Origin: Photobacterium sp. GJ3
GTDB taxonomy: Bacteria > Pseudomonadota > Gammaproteobacteria > Enterobacterales > Vibrionaceae
Direction of reading: 5' to 3'
DNA length: 64,000 bases
Assembly (NCBI RefSeq): GCF_018199995.1
Contig: NZ_CP073578.1
Span: 3,348,001-3,412,000, forward strand
The position numbers and the translations under genes were made by a program. The notes beneath the pieces are model-generated. The model had not been told where the DNA came from. It did no database searches and saw only the letters and a list, made by a program, of their open reading frames with translations. This document shows positions 44,692-52,900 of the stretch, piece after piece; the stretch's first letter is position 1; the number at the start of each line of letters is the position of its first letter.

Positions 44692-44709
44692 TTATGTATC
44701 GGGAAGTAA
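44692..44709 (+). repeat. Right attachment repeat (attR)
   Basis: TTATGTATCGGGAAGTAA, 16 of 18 identical to the mnmE end. It retains the TAA that would have been the ancestral mnmE stop. Confidence 0.8.
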
Positions 44710-44737
44710 GCCTGCGCAGAATCGGATTGCCAACGAT

Positions 44738-44765
44738 ATAGCCCCGCCAATGAGCGGGGCTTTCG
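44738..44765 (+). terminator. Displaced mnmE terminator
   Basis: AGCCCCGC-CAATGA-GCGGGGCTTTCG: a GC-rich 8-bp stem, just right of the right repeat. It would have followed mnmE before the insertion, and it now faces the convergent second ileS. Confidence 0.75.
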
Positions 44766-44768
44766 CGT

Positions 44769-47700
44769 TTAAGCGGGCACCACAGCAACTGAGATCGCAA
44801 TCTCGCCATGCTCGGTCGAGAACACCTGCCCCTTGCCTGATGCACTGTCCGTGAACGCTTGTACCTCCAGCACAACCGCCAGCGTCTCCGCCATCAGATA
44901 GGCCTGATGCCGGGTCACCCAGTCCGCCAGCATGTCCGACGCCTGCAGGTCGATCCGGATCCGGTCGCTGACCGCAAATCCACTGTCCTTACGGAGTTTC
45001 TGGATCCGGCTGATCACCTCCCGGACAGCTCCTTCCCCGATCAGCGCATCCGTGAGTTCCGGATCCACATCCAGCGAAATAAACCGGTTCGACACGGCAT
45101 GGGTGCCTGTTTTCGCCTGACGGTAAAGCACAATGTCCTCATCGCTGAACACTTCCCCGTCGAGCGTCAGCTGACCCCGCGTTTGCAAATCCATCAGCTG
45201 GGCTTCCGTCAGGGACTGGATCAGGGCTGAGTAATGCTTCATCTTCGGCCCCAGCCGCCGACCCAATCCGGCAAAGTTCGGTTTGGCGTAGAAATCGATG
45301 TAGTCCGCTTCATGCTCGCTGAACAATACTGTCTTCACATTCAGCTCGGTGCGGATATAGTCCGACAACCGGGCCACATCCGCCAGCACAGCCGGATCGC
45401 GGTGCAGCACCGTCATTCGGTTCAGCGGGGTTTTGATTTTGATTTTCAGCTCGTTGCGCTTCTGCCGTCCCATGATGACCAGATGCTGAAACCGCTCGAC
45501 GGACGCTTCCAGCATCGGTTGCTGCAAGGCCGTTTCGGCGACCGGATAAGTACACAGATGGACCGATTCCGGCACACTGCCGGGCTGACGGAAGGCCAGC
45601 ATCGCCTGATAGAGATGTTCCGACAGAAACGGCGCAAACGGGGCCATCAGCGTGCCGAATGTCTCCAGGCAACGGAACAGCGTCTGATAGGCGTGCGCCT
45701 TATCCTCAGTCATCCCCGACTGCCAGAACCGGGCCCGGTTGAGACGGATATACCAGTTGGTCAGCTGTTCGAGAAACTCAAACAGTGCCGGCACCACCTG
45801 ATACAGGCGATACTGCTGCATCTCGGTGTTCACCTGCCGGATCAGCGTCTGAAGCCGGGACAGGATCCATTGATCCAGGATGTTGTCGCTGGGCACGGGC
45901 TCCGGCGCAGCCTGCCACTGATCCAGCCCGGCGTAGGTGGCGAAGAACTGGTAGCCGTTGTACCAGGGCAGCAGCACCCGACGCACCATGTCCTGCACGC
46001 CATTGTCCGAAAATCGCTGCTCCTCGGCTTTCACCAGCCCGGAGTTGATCAGATACAGCCGCAGGGCATCCGCGCCATATTGCTCCATCAGCACATCGGG
46101 GGCGGTATAGTTTTTCAGGCGTTTCGACATCTTCTTGCCGTCTTCAGCCATCACGATGCCATTGACGATGACATTATTGAACGCCGCTTTGCCAAACAGG
46201 CAGTGACTGAGCACCTGCAGGGTATAAAACCAGCCCCGGGTCTGATCGACCCCCTCCGCAATAAAAGCGGCCGGGAAATTTTTCTCGAACTGATCTTTAT
46301 TCTCAAACGGATAGTGCACCTGTGCATAAGGCATGGCACCCGACTCGAACCAGCAGTCGAACACTTCATCAATGCGACGGTAGACCCCGGCTTCTCCCGG
46401 CAGAGTAAATGTCAGAGCGTCCACATGGTCCCGGTGCAGATCCGCAACCGTGACGCCGGTATAGCGGGCTAACTCTTCCCGTGAACCCAGACACAACCGA
46501 TTGCCTGTGGTGTCATTCACCCAGATCGGCAGCGGCGTTCCCCAGTAACGGTTGCGGGAAACCGCCCAGTCTTTCGCCCCCGCCAGCCAGTTGCCCATCC
46601 GGCCTTCTTTCAGATGTTCCGGCACCCAGTTCACCTGCTGATTGTTTGCGACCAGTGCATCGCGCATCGGCTCGACCCGGATATACCAGGACGGGACGGT
46701 GCGATAGATGATCGGGGTGTCCGAACGCGGGCAGAACGGATAGCTGTGGACGATCGTTTCCTGCCGGTACAGCTGACCCCGGGCCTGCAAGGCACGAATG
46801 ATAGGTTTGTCGGCATCTTTGATGTACATCCCCTGAAAGGCAGCCACCTCCGCGGTAAAACATCCGCGACTGTCCAGCGGACAGGGAGCGGCGTCCAGGC
46901 CATGGGCTCTGGCCACCCGCTGATCATCTTCCCCGAAAGCCGGCGCCAGATGCACAATACCGGTGCCGTTGTCTGTCGAGACGAAGTCATCGGCCAGCAC
47001 CCGGAACGCCCCGTCTGCCTGCATGTGGGCAAAATCATCAAACAGCGGCAGGTAACGCATCCCGGCCAGATCAGCGCCGGTTTTGTGGGCCAGTACGGTC
47101 AGTGAACGCCCCTTGCCGATCACATCCAGCTGAGCCTGCGCCAGCCAGAAGGTGCAGCCTGCTGTTTCATCTCTGACTTTGACATAGTCGATTGCCGGAC
47201 CGACACAAAGCGCCAGATTTGACGGCAGTGTCCAGGGCGTGGTCGTCCAGGCAGCAAAATAAGCATCCTCATCCGCCAGCCGGAACAGCACGGTCAACGC
47301 AGGATCCTGAACATCCTGATAGTTAGAGGTAGCCTCAAAGTTCGACAGCACGGTCTCCAGCGCCGTGGAGTAAGCCACCACTTTCTCGCCCTGATACACC
47401 CGCCCTGATCCCACAGCTGACGGAAGACCCACCACACCGATTCCATATACCAGGGCTCCATGGTGCGGTAGTCATTCTCAAAATCCACCCAACGCCCCAG
47501 CCGGGTGATGGTTTTCTCCCACTCTTTCGTATAGCGCTGCACAATGCCCCGACAGGCGTCGTTGTATTGCGCCAGACCATGCTCGGCCACGGCCTCTTTG
47601 GCCGACATGCCTAAGGTTTTGTCGATCTCATGCTCAATTGGCAGACCATGGCAATCCCAGCCAAACCGGCGCTGAACATGAAACCCCTGCATGGTGAAGT

Positions 47701-47935
47701 ATCGTGGAATGACATCCTTGATGGTTGAAGCAACCAGATGGCCGTGATGCGGCAGGCCGGTGGCAAAAGGAGGGCCGTCATAAAACACATAGTCCGGCTG
47801 CTCGGCCGAAGCCTGAAGCGACTGCCGGAAAATCTGCCGGTGCTGCCAGAAGTCGAGGACCGCATGCTCCGCGGCCACAAAGGAAAATGCCGGGGACGAC
47901 GCAGCGTCCTGGCCTGAACTGGATTCTTTACGCAT
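44769..47935 (-). pseudogene. ileS2: Second isoleucyl-tRNA synthetase, eukaryotic-like type, single-base frameshift
   Basis: Restored, the protein has 1055-1056 residues from the ATG at 47935. FYDGPPFATGLPHHGH, then FGWDCHGLPIEHEIDK and LGRWVDFENDYRTM, are typical of the eukaryotic-type (type 2) IleRS and unlike the house-keeping bacterial form (DGPPYANGSIHIGH). The editing domain (AWTTTPWTLPSNLA, NGTGIVHLAPAFGEDD), KKMSKRLKNYTAPDVLMEQ and a long C-terminal region without a zinc finger follow. One base is missing in the G runs at 47399-47405, between LWDQG and VYQGEKVVAYSTALE. Type 2 enzymes charge tRNA-Ile and resist mupirocin-like inhibitors. A standard ileS is expected elsewhere. Controlled by an Ile attenuator. 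Confidence 0.88.
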
Positions 47936-47977
47936 CAAGGACCTCTTTCGTTGTCAGAGCGCCCAAGATGCAGTTTA

Positions 47978-48031
47978 CAAAAAACCCGCCTCTTGGGCGG
48001 GTCAGTTAAATTTCGGCAACACGAACCCACC
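47978..48031 (-). promoter_or_regulatory. Transcription attenuator of ileS2 (terminator and competing antiterminator arm)
   Basis: In the RNA, ACCCGCC-CAAGA-GGCGGGU followed by UUUUUU (47978-48002) is an intrinsic terminator 43 bases before the ileS2 start. GGUGGGU (48025-48031), right after the leader-peptide stop, can pair with ACCCGCC, the terminator's 5' arm (one G-U pair). A ribosome stalled on the Ile codons would leave GGUGGGU free and block the terminator. A ribosome reaching the stop codon would cover it and allow termination. This is the classical amino-acid attenuation layout. Confidence 0.82.
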
Positions 48032-48035
48032 ACTC

Positions 48036-48083
48036 CTAAGGAATGATGATAATAATTCGCTGTTGGCTAAAAAATGTCTTCAT
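48036..48083 (-). CDS. Isoleucine-rich leader peptide of ileS2
   Basis: ATG at 48083 to TAG at 48036-48038 encodes MKTFFSQQRIIIIIP: five consecutive Ile codons (ATT ATT ATC ATC ATT) just before a Pro and the stop. Its only likely role is to sense charged tRNA-Ile by ribosome stalling. It is followed by an antiterminator arm and terminator. AGG lies nine bases before the ATG, a modest ribosome site. An in-frame ATG eight codons upstream (48107) would add two further Ile codons, giving 23 residues. The peptide is far too short for normal gene finding. Confidence 0.82.
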   Translation of the reverse strand: MKTFFSQQRIIIIIP

Positions 48084-48090
48084 GGCTATT

Positions 48091-48119
48091 AACCTAATCC
48101 CCTTCATCAAAGGTGTCAA
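48091..48119 (-). promoter_or_regulatory. Candidate ileS2 leader promoter
   Basis: TTGACA (48114-48119), 17 bases, TAGGTT (48091-48096). The -35 and spacing are ideal, but transcription would begin almost at the leader ATG, so the real promoter may lie further up or the peptide may be leaderless. Confidence 0.35.
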
Positions 48120-48203
48120 ATACTAGAGGTACATCAAGCCCCAAAGCAGTCATCACCGTCCATGTAGTGCAATGATTGCAATTTTTCGCTGTCGCGGTCC
48201 GCT

Positions 48204-48433
48204 TTGTCCACAGATCCGGATCAGGGATCCGTCAAATGAAGCCAGACTGCAGAAGATCTCAGCCAGATCGCCAGTCGATAATGATCACAGTGTCCAAACA
48301 AGATACCAACAGCCTGCTCAGCATAAGGATCAATCGACGTGTCGTTGTGCACCATTCAGCCAGGATCCTGTTGACATGAAAGACTGTTTGGCTGGCGATC
48401 AAGGCCAGACAAGGCGTGGGCATCACATTGATC
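48204..48433. other. Non-coding GATC-dense block beside oriC/mioC
   Basis: Ten GATC (Dam) sites occur within 221 bases (48213-48433), where about one is expected. A near-DnaA box TTGTCCACA (48204-48212) lies at its edge. No gene is convincing between the ileS2 leader and mioC. The density resembles oriC itself and could bind SeqA. Confidence 0.55.
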
Positions 48434-48479
48434 CTTGGGATTTCCTGTAGACAAGTCACCTAAAGGCCCCAAATAAATG

Positions 48480-48518
48480 ACGTTGTCTGATTCAGCGCTG
48501 AAAATTGCCCGACAACGT
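48480..48518. repeat. Nested inverted repeats upstream of mioC
   Basis: ACGTTGTC (48480-48487) and GACAACGT (48511-48518) are perfect complements and enclose the 12-bp palindrome TTCAGCGCTGAA (48491-48502). Possible operator or RNA structure; function unknown. Confidence 0.5.
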
Positions 48519-48642
48519 GTCAACCTGATGGACTCAATCCATCGGCGATGTCATCTCACATCAAGCCAGACAGCCTGTATATCTCCTCAAAACCGGAGAG
48601 AAAGCACAATATTCCGGGGGTTTTATTCAGATCGATTGCGGG

Positions 48643-48648
48643 TACAAT
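48643..48648 (+). promoter_or_regulatory. Candidate -10 of the mioC promoter
   Basis: TACAAT, 37 bases before mioC. The -35 (TTTTAT at 48621-48626) is weak. mioC transcription towards oriC is known to affect initiation in E. coli. Confidence 0.45.
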
Positions 48649-48684
48649 CCGCTCAACACTGACGACTTTTGCAAAGAGGACACA

Positions 48685-49128
48685 ATGGCCACTATTACTC
48701 TGATCACCGGCAGTACCCTCGGTGGAGCCGAATATGTAGCCGACCATCTGGCCGACCAATTGGGTAAAGCCGGCCACCAAACGGATATCTTGAACCAAGC
48801 CGATCTGGCCGCCCTGGATCCGGAGGGGATCTGGCTGCTGATCTGCTCGACCCACGGCGCCGGTGAGTTTCCGGATAATATTCAGCCTTTCGTGACACAG
48901 CTCCGTGAGGAACAACCGTCCCTTCAACAGCTGAAATACGGCGTGATTGCCATTGGCGACAGCAGCTACGACACGTTCTGCCAGGCCGGAAAAGATCTTG
49001 ACCAGCTGCTACAAGACTGCGGCGCGCAACGACTGGGCGAACGACTGGAAATTGATGTGCAGCGCGATCCTGTTCCGGAGGATCCGGCAGAAATGTGGCT
49101 TGAAACGTGGCAGCCATTCCTAAGTTAA
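48685..49128 (+). CDS. mioC: MioC flavodoxin-like protein
   Basis: 147 residues (E. coli 147), FMN-binding flavodoxin fold. It shows ITLITGSTLGGAEYVADHLA (phosphate loop), LLICSTHGAGEFPDNIQPFV and YGVIAIGDSSYDTFCQAGKD. MioC supports biotin synthase activity as an electron carrier in E. coli. AGAGGA precedes the ATG. The gene points into oriC and ends in a terminator 50 bases before the first DnaA box, the standard position for enteric and vibrio origins. Confidence 0.95.
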   Translation: MATITLITGSTLGGAEYVADHLADQLGKAGHQTDILNQADLAALDPEGIWLLICSTHGAGEFPDNIQPFVTQLREEQPSLQQLKYGVIAIGDSSYDTFCQAGKDLDQLLQDCGAQRLGERLEIDVQRDPVPEDPAEMWLETWQPFLS

Positions 49129-49138
49129 GTCAGATTCA

Positions 49139-49170
49139 GAGCGGAAATTACTCCCATTTCCGCTTTTTTT
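49139..49170 (+). terminator. mioC terminator
   Basis: AGCGGAAAT-TACTCCC-ATTTCCGCTTTTTTT: 9-bp stem and seven T, stopping transcription before oriC. Confidence 0.93.
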
Positions 49171-49179
49171 CACTTTTCT

Positions 49180-49465
49180 CTTGTGGATAACTATTGATCT
49201 AAACGGTGATCAACCCCTTGTTATCCAATGAACAACTTGATCGTCTTCCTCCCCCTGTGCATAACCAGCCATTTAGCTCCCAGCCTTTCCTTATGAAGAT
49301 CCCGGACACCTCACAAGAAGTGATCCTCCCTAAACACATGATCATTCGGATCAAAAACCACTTATCCACACGATCGGGGGATCCTAATAGTAGATCCAAT
49401 AAAAGATCTTCTTTAAAAGATCTTATATATATTTAGGATCTCATCCTTGGATCATTTGATCGAAT
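49180..49465. other. oriC: Chromosome I replication origin oriC
   Basis: DnaA boxes: TGTGGATAA 49182-49190 (minus-oriented TTATCCACA), TTATCCAAT 49221-49229 (plus), TGTGCATAA 49256-49264 (minus-oriented TTATGCACA) and TTATCCACA 49362-49370 (plus, R1-like). About 16 GATC sites occur in 350 bases. Beyond the R1-like box follow a GC cluster, TAATAGTAGATC (DnaA-trio-like triplets), and an AT-rich unwinding region with two AAAAGATCTT 13-mer-like repeats and TTATATATATTTA (about 49400-49440), on the mnmG side. Flanking genes mioC and mnmG are as in E. coli. Confidence 0.95.
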
Positions 49466-49473
49466 CAGAGTGA

Positions 49474-49502
49474 TTCTTTCTTGCTCTGAAACAAGGTAGA
49501 AT
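49474..49502 (+). promoter_or_regulatory. Candidate mnmG promoter
   Basis: TTCTTT (49474-49479), 17 bases, TAGAAT (49497-49502), just right of the unwinding region and 56 bases before mnmG. Confidence 0.5.
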
Positions 49503-49557
49503 ATCCCCCTTTGCTTCTTGCAAATTGACTGGCTAATTGATCACCTGAGGTAGTTTC

Positions 49558-51462
49558 ATGTTTTACCAGGAAAATTTTGATGTCATCGTCGTCGGTGGCG
49601 GTCATGCCGGAACGGAAGCCGCACTGGCAGCAGCTCGGATGGGTCAGAAAACCCTGCTGTTGACCCATAATATTGATACGCTGGGTCAGATGTCCTGTAA
49701 CCCGGCAATCGGCGGGATCGGTAAAGGCCACCTGGTAAAAGAAGTGGATGCCTTGGGTGGTGTCATGGCAACCGCCATCGATAAAGGCGGGATCCAATTC
49801 CGGACCCTGAACTCTTCCAAAGGTCCGGCCGTACGCGCCACCCGTGCGCAGGCTGACCGCGCGCTGTATAAAGCCGCCGTCCGTGAAACGCTGGAGAATC
49901 AACCCAATCTGATGCTGTTTCAGCAGGCGGTCAACGATCTGATCGTCGAGCAGGATCGTGCTGTGGGTGTGATCACTGAAATGGGCCTGAAATTCCGTGC
50001 CCGTGCTGTAGTTCTGACGGTGGGGACTTTCCTGGGCGGCAAGATCCATATTGGCCTGGAAAATTACAACGGCGGTCGCGCCGGGGATCCACCATCGATC
50101 GCGCTGGCGGATCGTCTGCGTGCGCTGCCGTTTCGGGTGGATCGCCTGAAAACCGGTACGCCACCACGCATTGATGCCCGCACGGTTGATTTCAGTCAGC
50201 TCGAAGCGCAACACGGTGATAACCCGACGCCTGTATTTTCGTTTATGGGCAAACCATCGGATCATCCGCGTCAGATCCCTTGTTTTATCACCCATACCAA
50301 TGAGCAGACCCATGATGTGATCCGCAATAATCTGGATCGCAGCCCAATGTACTCGGGTGTGATCGAAGGGATTGGCCCACGTTATTGTCCGTCGATTGAA
50401 GACAAGGTCATGCGCTTTGCGGATAAAAACAGCCATCAGATCTTCATTGAGCCGGAAGGCCTGACGACCCATGAGCTGTATCCGAACGGAATTTCCACCA
50501 GCTTGCCGTTTGATGTGCAGATGCAGATCGTCCATTCGATGAAAGGCTTTGAAAATGCCAGCATCATTCGTCCGGGTTACGCGATTGAATATGATTTCTT
50601 CGACCCGCGTGATCTGAAACCGACGCTGGAAACGAAATTTATTGCCGGTCTGTTCTTCGCCGGACAGATCAACGGCACCACAGGCTACGAAGAAGCGGCC
50701 GCTCAGGGACTGCTCGCCGGGATGAATGCCGCATTGCTGTCTCAGGACAAAGACGGCTGGAGCCCGCGTCGTGATCAGGCGTATCTGGGCGTGCTGATTG
50801 ACGACCTGTCAACCATGGGCACCAAAGAACCATACCGCATGTTCACCTCACGTGCGGAATACCGTTTGCTGCTGCGGGAAGACAATGCAGACATCCGTCT
50901 GACAGAAATTGGTCGTCAGTTCGGTCTGGTGGATGATGCACGCTGGGCGCGTTTCAATACCAAGATGGAGCATATTGAGCAGGAACGTCAGCGTCTGAAG
51001 TCGATCTGGATCCACCCGACTTCCGAAGAAGCGGCATCGATCAATGACATGTTGAAAACCCCGCTGATGCGTGAAGCCAATGGTGAAGATCTGCTGCGCC
51101 GACCGGAAGTAACCTATACGCAACTGACGACACAGACATCGTTTGGTCCGGCCCATGAGGATGTGCAGGCCAGTGAGCAGGTCGAAATTCAGGTTAAATA
51201 CCAGGGCTATATCGACCGCCAGAAAGAAGAGGTGGAAAAATCCCTGCGTCATGAGCAGAGTAAACTGCCGGCCGATCTGGATTACAGTCTGGTGAAAGGT
51301 TTGTCCAATGAAGTGGTGGCCAAGCTGACGGAAGCACGCCCGGCCACGATTGGCATGGCGTCCCGGATTTCCGGTGTAACACCGGCGGCGATTTCACTGT
51401 TGCTGGTTTACCTGAAAAAGCACGGGTTGCTGAAAAAAGGTGACCCGGAGGTGGCCGCGTGA
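49558..51462 (+). CDS. mnmG: MnmG (GidA) tRNA-modification flavoprotein
   Basis: 634 residues (E. coli 629). The FAD-binding N-terminus is [23 protein letters not shown]. Family motifs include [74 protein letters not shown] and [20 protein letters not shown]. It forms a complex with MnmE to install the cmnm5 group at U34 of several tRNAs. Its stop overlaps the rsmG start (GTGA), so it is cotranscribed and probably translationally coupled with rsmG. Confidence 0.98.
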   Translation: MFYQENFDVIVVGGGHAGTEAALAAARMGQKTLLLTHNIDTLGQMSCNPAIGGIGKGHLVKEVDALGGVMATAIDKGGIQFRTLNSSKGPAVRATRAQADRALYKAAVRETLENQPNLMLFQQAVNDLIVEQDRAVGVITEMGLKFRARAVVLTVGTFLGGKIHIGLENYNGGRAGDPPSIALADRLRALPFRVDRLKTGTPPRIDARTVDFSQLEAQHGDNPTPVFSFMGKPSDHPRQIPCFITHTNEQTHDVIRNNLDRSPMYSGVIEGIGPRYCPSIEDKVMRFADKNSHQIFIEPEGLTTHELYPNGISTSLPFDVQMQIVHSMKGFENASIIRPGYAIEYDFFDPRDLKPTLETKFIAGLFFAGQINGTTGYEEAAAQGLLAGMNAALLSQDKDGWSPRRDQAYLGVLIDDLSTMGTKEPYRMFTSRAEYRLLLREDNADIRLTEIGRQFGLVDDARWARFNTKMEHIEQERQRLKSIWIHPTSEEAASINDMLKTPLMREANGEDLLRRPEVTYTQLTTQTSFGPAHEDVQASEQVEIQVKYQGYIDRQKEEVEKSLRHEQSKLPADLDYSLVKGLSNEVVAKLTEARPATIGMASRISGVTPAAISLLLVYLKKHGLLKKGDPEVAA

Positions 51463-52082
51463 AAGCACGTCTGACGCAGTTAATTGCAAAAACTGAACTC
51501 AAGGTCACAGAACAGCAACTTGAGCAACTGGTGGGCTACGTTAGTCTGCTGCACAAGTGGAACAAAGCGTATAATCTGACGTCTGTACGTGATCCCAATG
51601 AAATGCTGGTGAAGCATATTATGGATAGCCTGGCGGTGAGTCCGTATCTGGCATCAGGGACACGCTTTATTGATGTCGGGACCGGCCCTGGTCTGCCCGG
51701 CATCCCGCTGGCCATCATGCATCCGGACAAACAGTTCACATTGCTGGACAGTCTGGGGAAGCGGATCCGATTTATCCGCCAGGTGCTTCATGAACTCAAC
51801 ATCGACAATGTCACACCGGTCCAGAGCCGGGTGGAAGAATTTCAACCAGAACAGGGCTTTGATGCCGTTCTGAGCCGGGCATTTGCGTCGATGTCTGACA
51901 TGGTGCACTGGTGCCGTCACCTGCCAACCCAAGAGGGCTATTTCATGGCGCTCAAAGGTCAGGTTGCGGAAGAGGAGCTTGCTGAGCTACCATCCTGGTG
52001 TTCTGTGAGTGAGGTCAAATCTTTGCATGTCCCCGAATTGGAGGGGGCGCGTCATTTAGTACTCTTGACGGCAAAGGAATGA
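51459..52082 (+). CDS. rsmG: RsmG (GidB) 16S rRNA m7G527 methyltransferase
   Basis: 207 residues (E. coli 207), starting at GTG inside the end of mnmG. The SAM-binding motif is [18 protein letters not shown] (about residue 68), followed by [17 protein letters not shown] and [16 protein letters not shown]. It methylates N7 of G527 in 16S rRNA; loss gives low-level streptomycin resistance. It precedes parA by 17 bases in the conserved gid-par cluster. Confidence 0.97.
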   Translation: MKARLTQLIAKTELKVTEQQLEQLVGYVSLLHKWNKAYNLTSVRDPNEMLVKHIMDSLAVSPYLASGTRFIDVGTGPGLPGIPLAIMHPDKQFTLLDSLGKRIRFIRQVLHELNIDNVTPVQSRVEEFQPEQGFDAVLSRAFASMSDMVHWCRHLPTQEGYFMALKGQVAEEELAELPSWCSVSEVKSLHVPELEGARHLVLLTAKE

Positions 52083-52099
52083 ATGAACGAGGGTGATTC

Positions 52100-52894
52100 G
52101 TGGGAAAAGTCATAGCTGTTGCCAACCAAAAAGGTGGCGTGGGTAAAACCACGACCTGTGTCAATTTGGCTGCCTCACTGGCCGCAACGCAGCGCAAGGT
52201 GCTGGTGATTGATCTGGATCCCCAGGGCAATGCCACGATGGCCAGCGGTGTGGACAAATATCAGGTTGATGCCACGGCCTATGAACTTCTGGTCGAAGAA
52301 ACCCCATTCTCTGAGGTGGTGATCACTGAAAATGCCGGTGGTTATCATCTGGTGGCAGCGAACGGAGACGTGACCGCTGCCGAAATTAAACTCATGGAAG
52401 TGTTTGCCCGCGAAGTCCGGCTGCGCACGGCCCTGGCATCGGTCAGAGAATCCTATGATTTCATCTTTATCGATTGCCCACCGTCGCTGAACCTGCTGAC
52501 GATCAACGCCATGACTGCCGCCGATTCTGTATTGGTGCCGATGCAGTGTGAATACTTTGCACTGGAAGGCCTGACGGCGCTGATGGATACCATCAGTAAA
52601 CTGGCTGCAGTGGTGAATCCTGATCTGAGGATAGAAGGCTTGCTTCGCACCATGTATGATCCACGCAACCGACTGGCGAACGAAGTGTCCCAGCAGTTGA
52701 AGAAGCATTTTGGCGACAAGGTTTACCGCACCGTGATCCCACGTAATGTCCGTCTGGCTGAGGCGCCGAGTCACGGCTGTCCGGCGATGTACTATGATAA
52801 GACCTCCAGTGGTGCCAAGGCTTACCTGGCCCTGGCCGGAGAGATTATCCGTCGTGAGGAAACTGCGGGTGAATCTGCTCAGGTAGAGGCATAA
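52100..52894 (+). CDS. parA: ParA chromosome-partitioning ATPase
   Basis: 264 residues from a GTG start with GAGGG upstream. The deviant Walker A is NQKGGVGKTTTCVNLAASLA, with VIDLDPQGNATMASG and the Walker B FIFIDCPPSLNLLT. It is the small ParA/Soj type without an N-terminal HTH. It drives origin segregation with ParB bound at the parS sites found 16-26 kb to the left in this same window. The gene is six bases from parB. Confidence 0.96.
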   Translation: MGKVIAVANQKGGVGKTTTCVNLAASLAATQRKVLVIDLDPQGNATMASGVDKYQVDATAYELLVEETPFSEVVITENAGGYHLVAANGDVTAAEIKLMEVFAREVRLRTALASVRESYDFIFIDCPPSLNLLTINAMTAADSVLVPMQCEYFALEGLTALMDTISKLAAVVNPDLRIEGLLRTMYDPRNRLANEVSQQLKKHFGDKVYRTVIPRNVRLAEAPSHGCPAMYYDKTSSGAKAYLALAGEIIRREETAGESAQVEA

Positions 52895-52900
52895 GCAAAC

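Larger units (their letters stand above)
43081..44709. mobile_element. Remnant integrative element inserted at the mnmE 3' end
   Basis: The 1.63-kb block between the two 18-bp repeats is clearly more AT-rich than its surroundings. It carries an integrase start that breaks off and a Nudix gene on the opposite strand. To its right the original mnmE downstream sequence resumes with an intrinsic terminator at 44738. No transfer genes remain. At 43230-43267 TTACTCC/GGAGTAA and CTCCCG/CGGGAG inverted repeats, just before the integrase fragment, could be recombinase or regulator sites. The most likely history is insertion by tyrosine recombinase at mnmE, followed by deletion of most cargo. Confidence 0.75.

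Noticed and set aside
44463..44875. Frames crossing the right repeat and the ileS2 end
   Set aside because: They span element and chromosome sequence and show no family features.
47937..48120. T-box riboswitch ahead of ileS2
   Set aside because: No T-box sequence or stem I specifier arrangement; the Ile codons are in a translated frame with start and stop, which fits ribosome-mediated attenuation.
48172..48459. Small gene(s) between the ileS2 leader and mioC
   Set aside because: Frames on both strands lack ribosome sites and domains, and coincide with the GATC-dense block.
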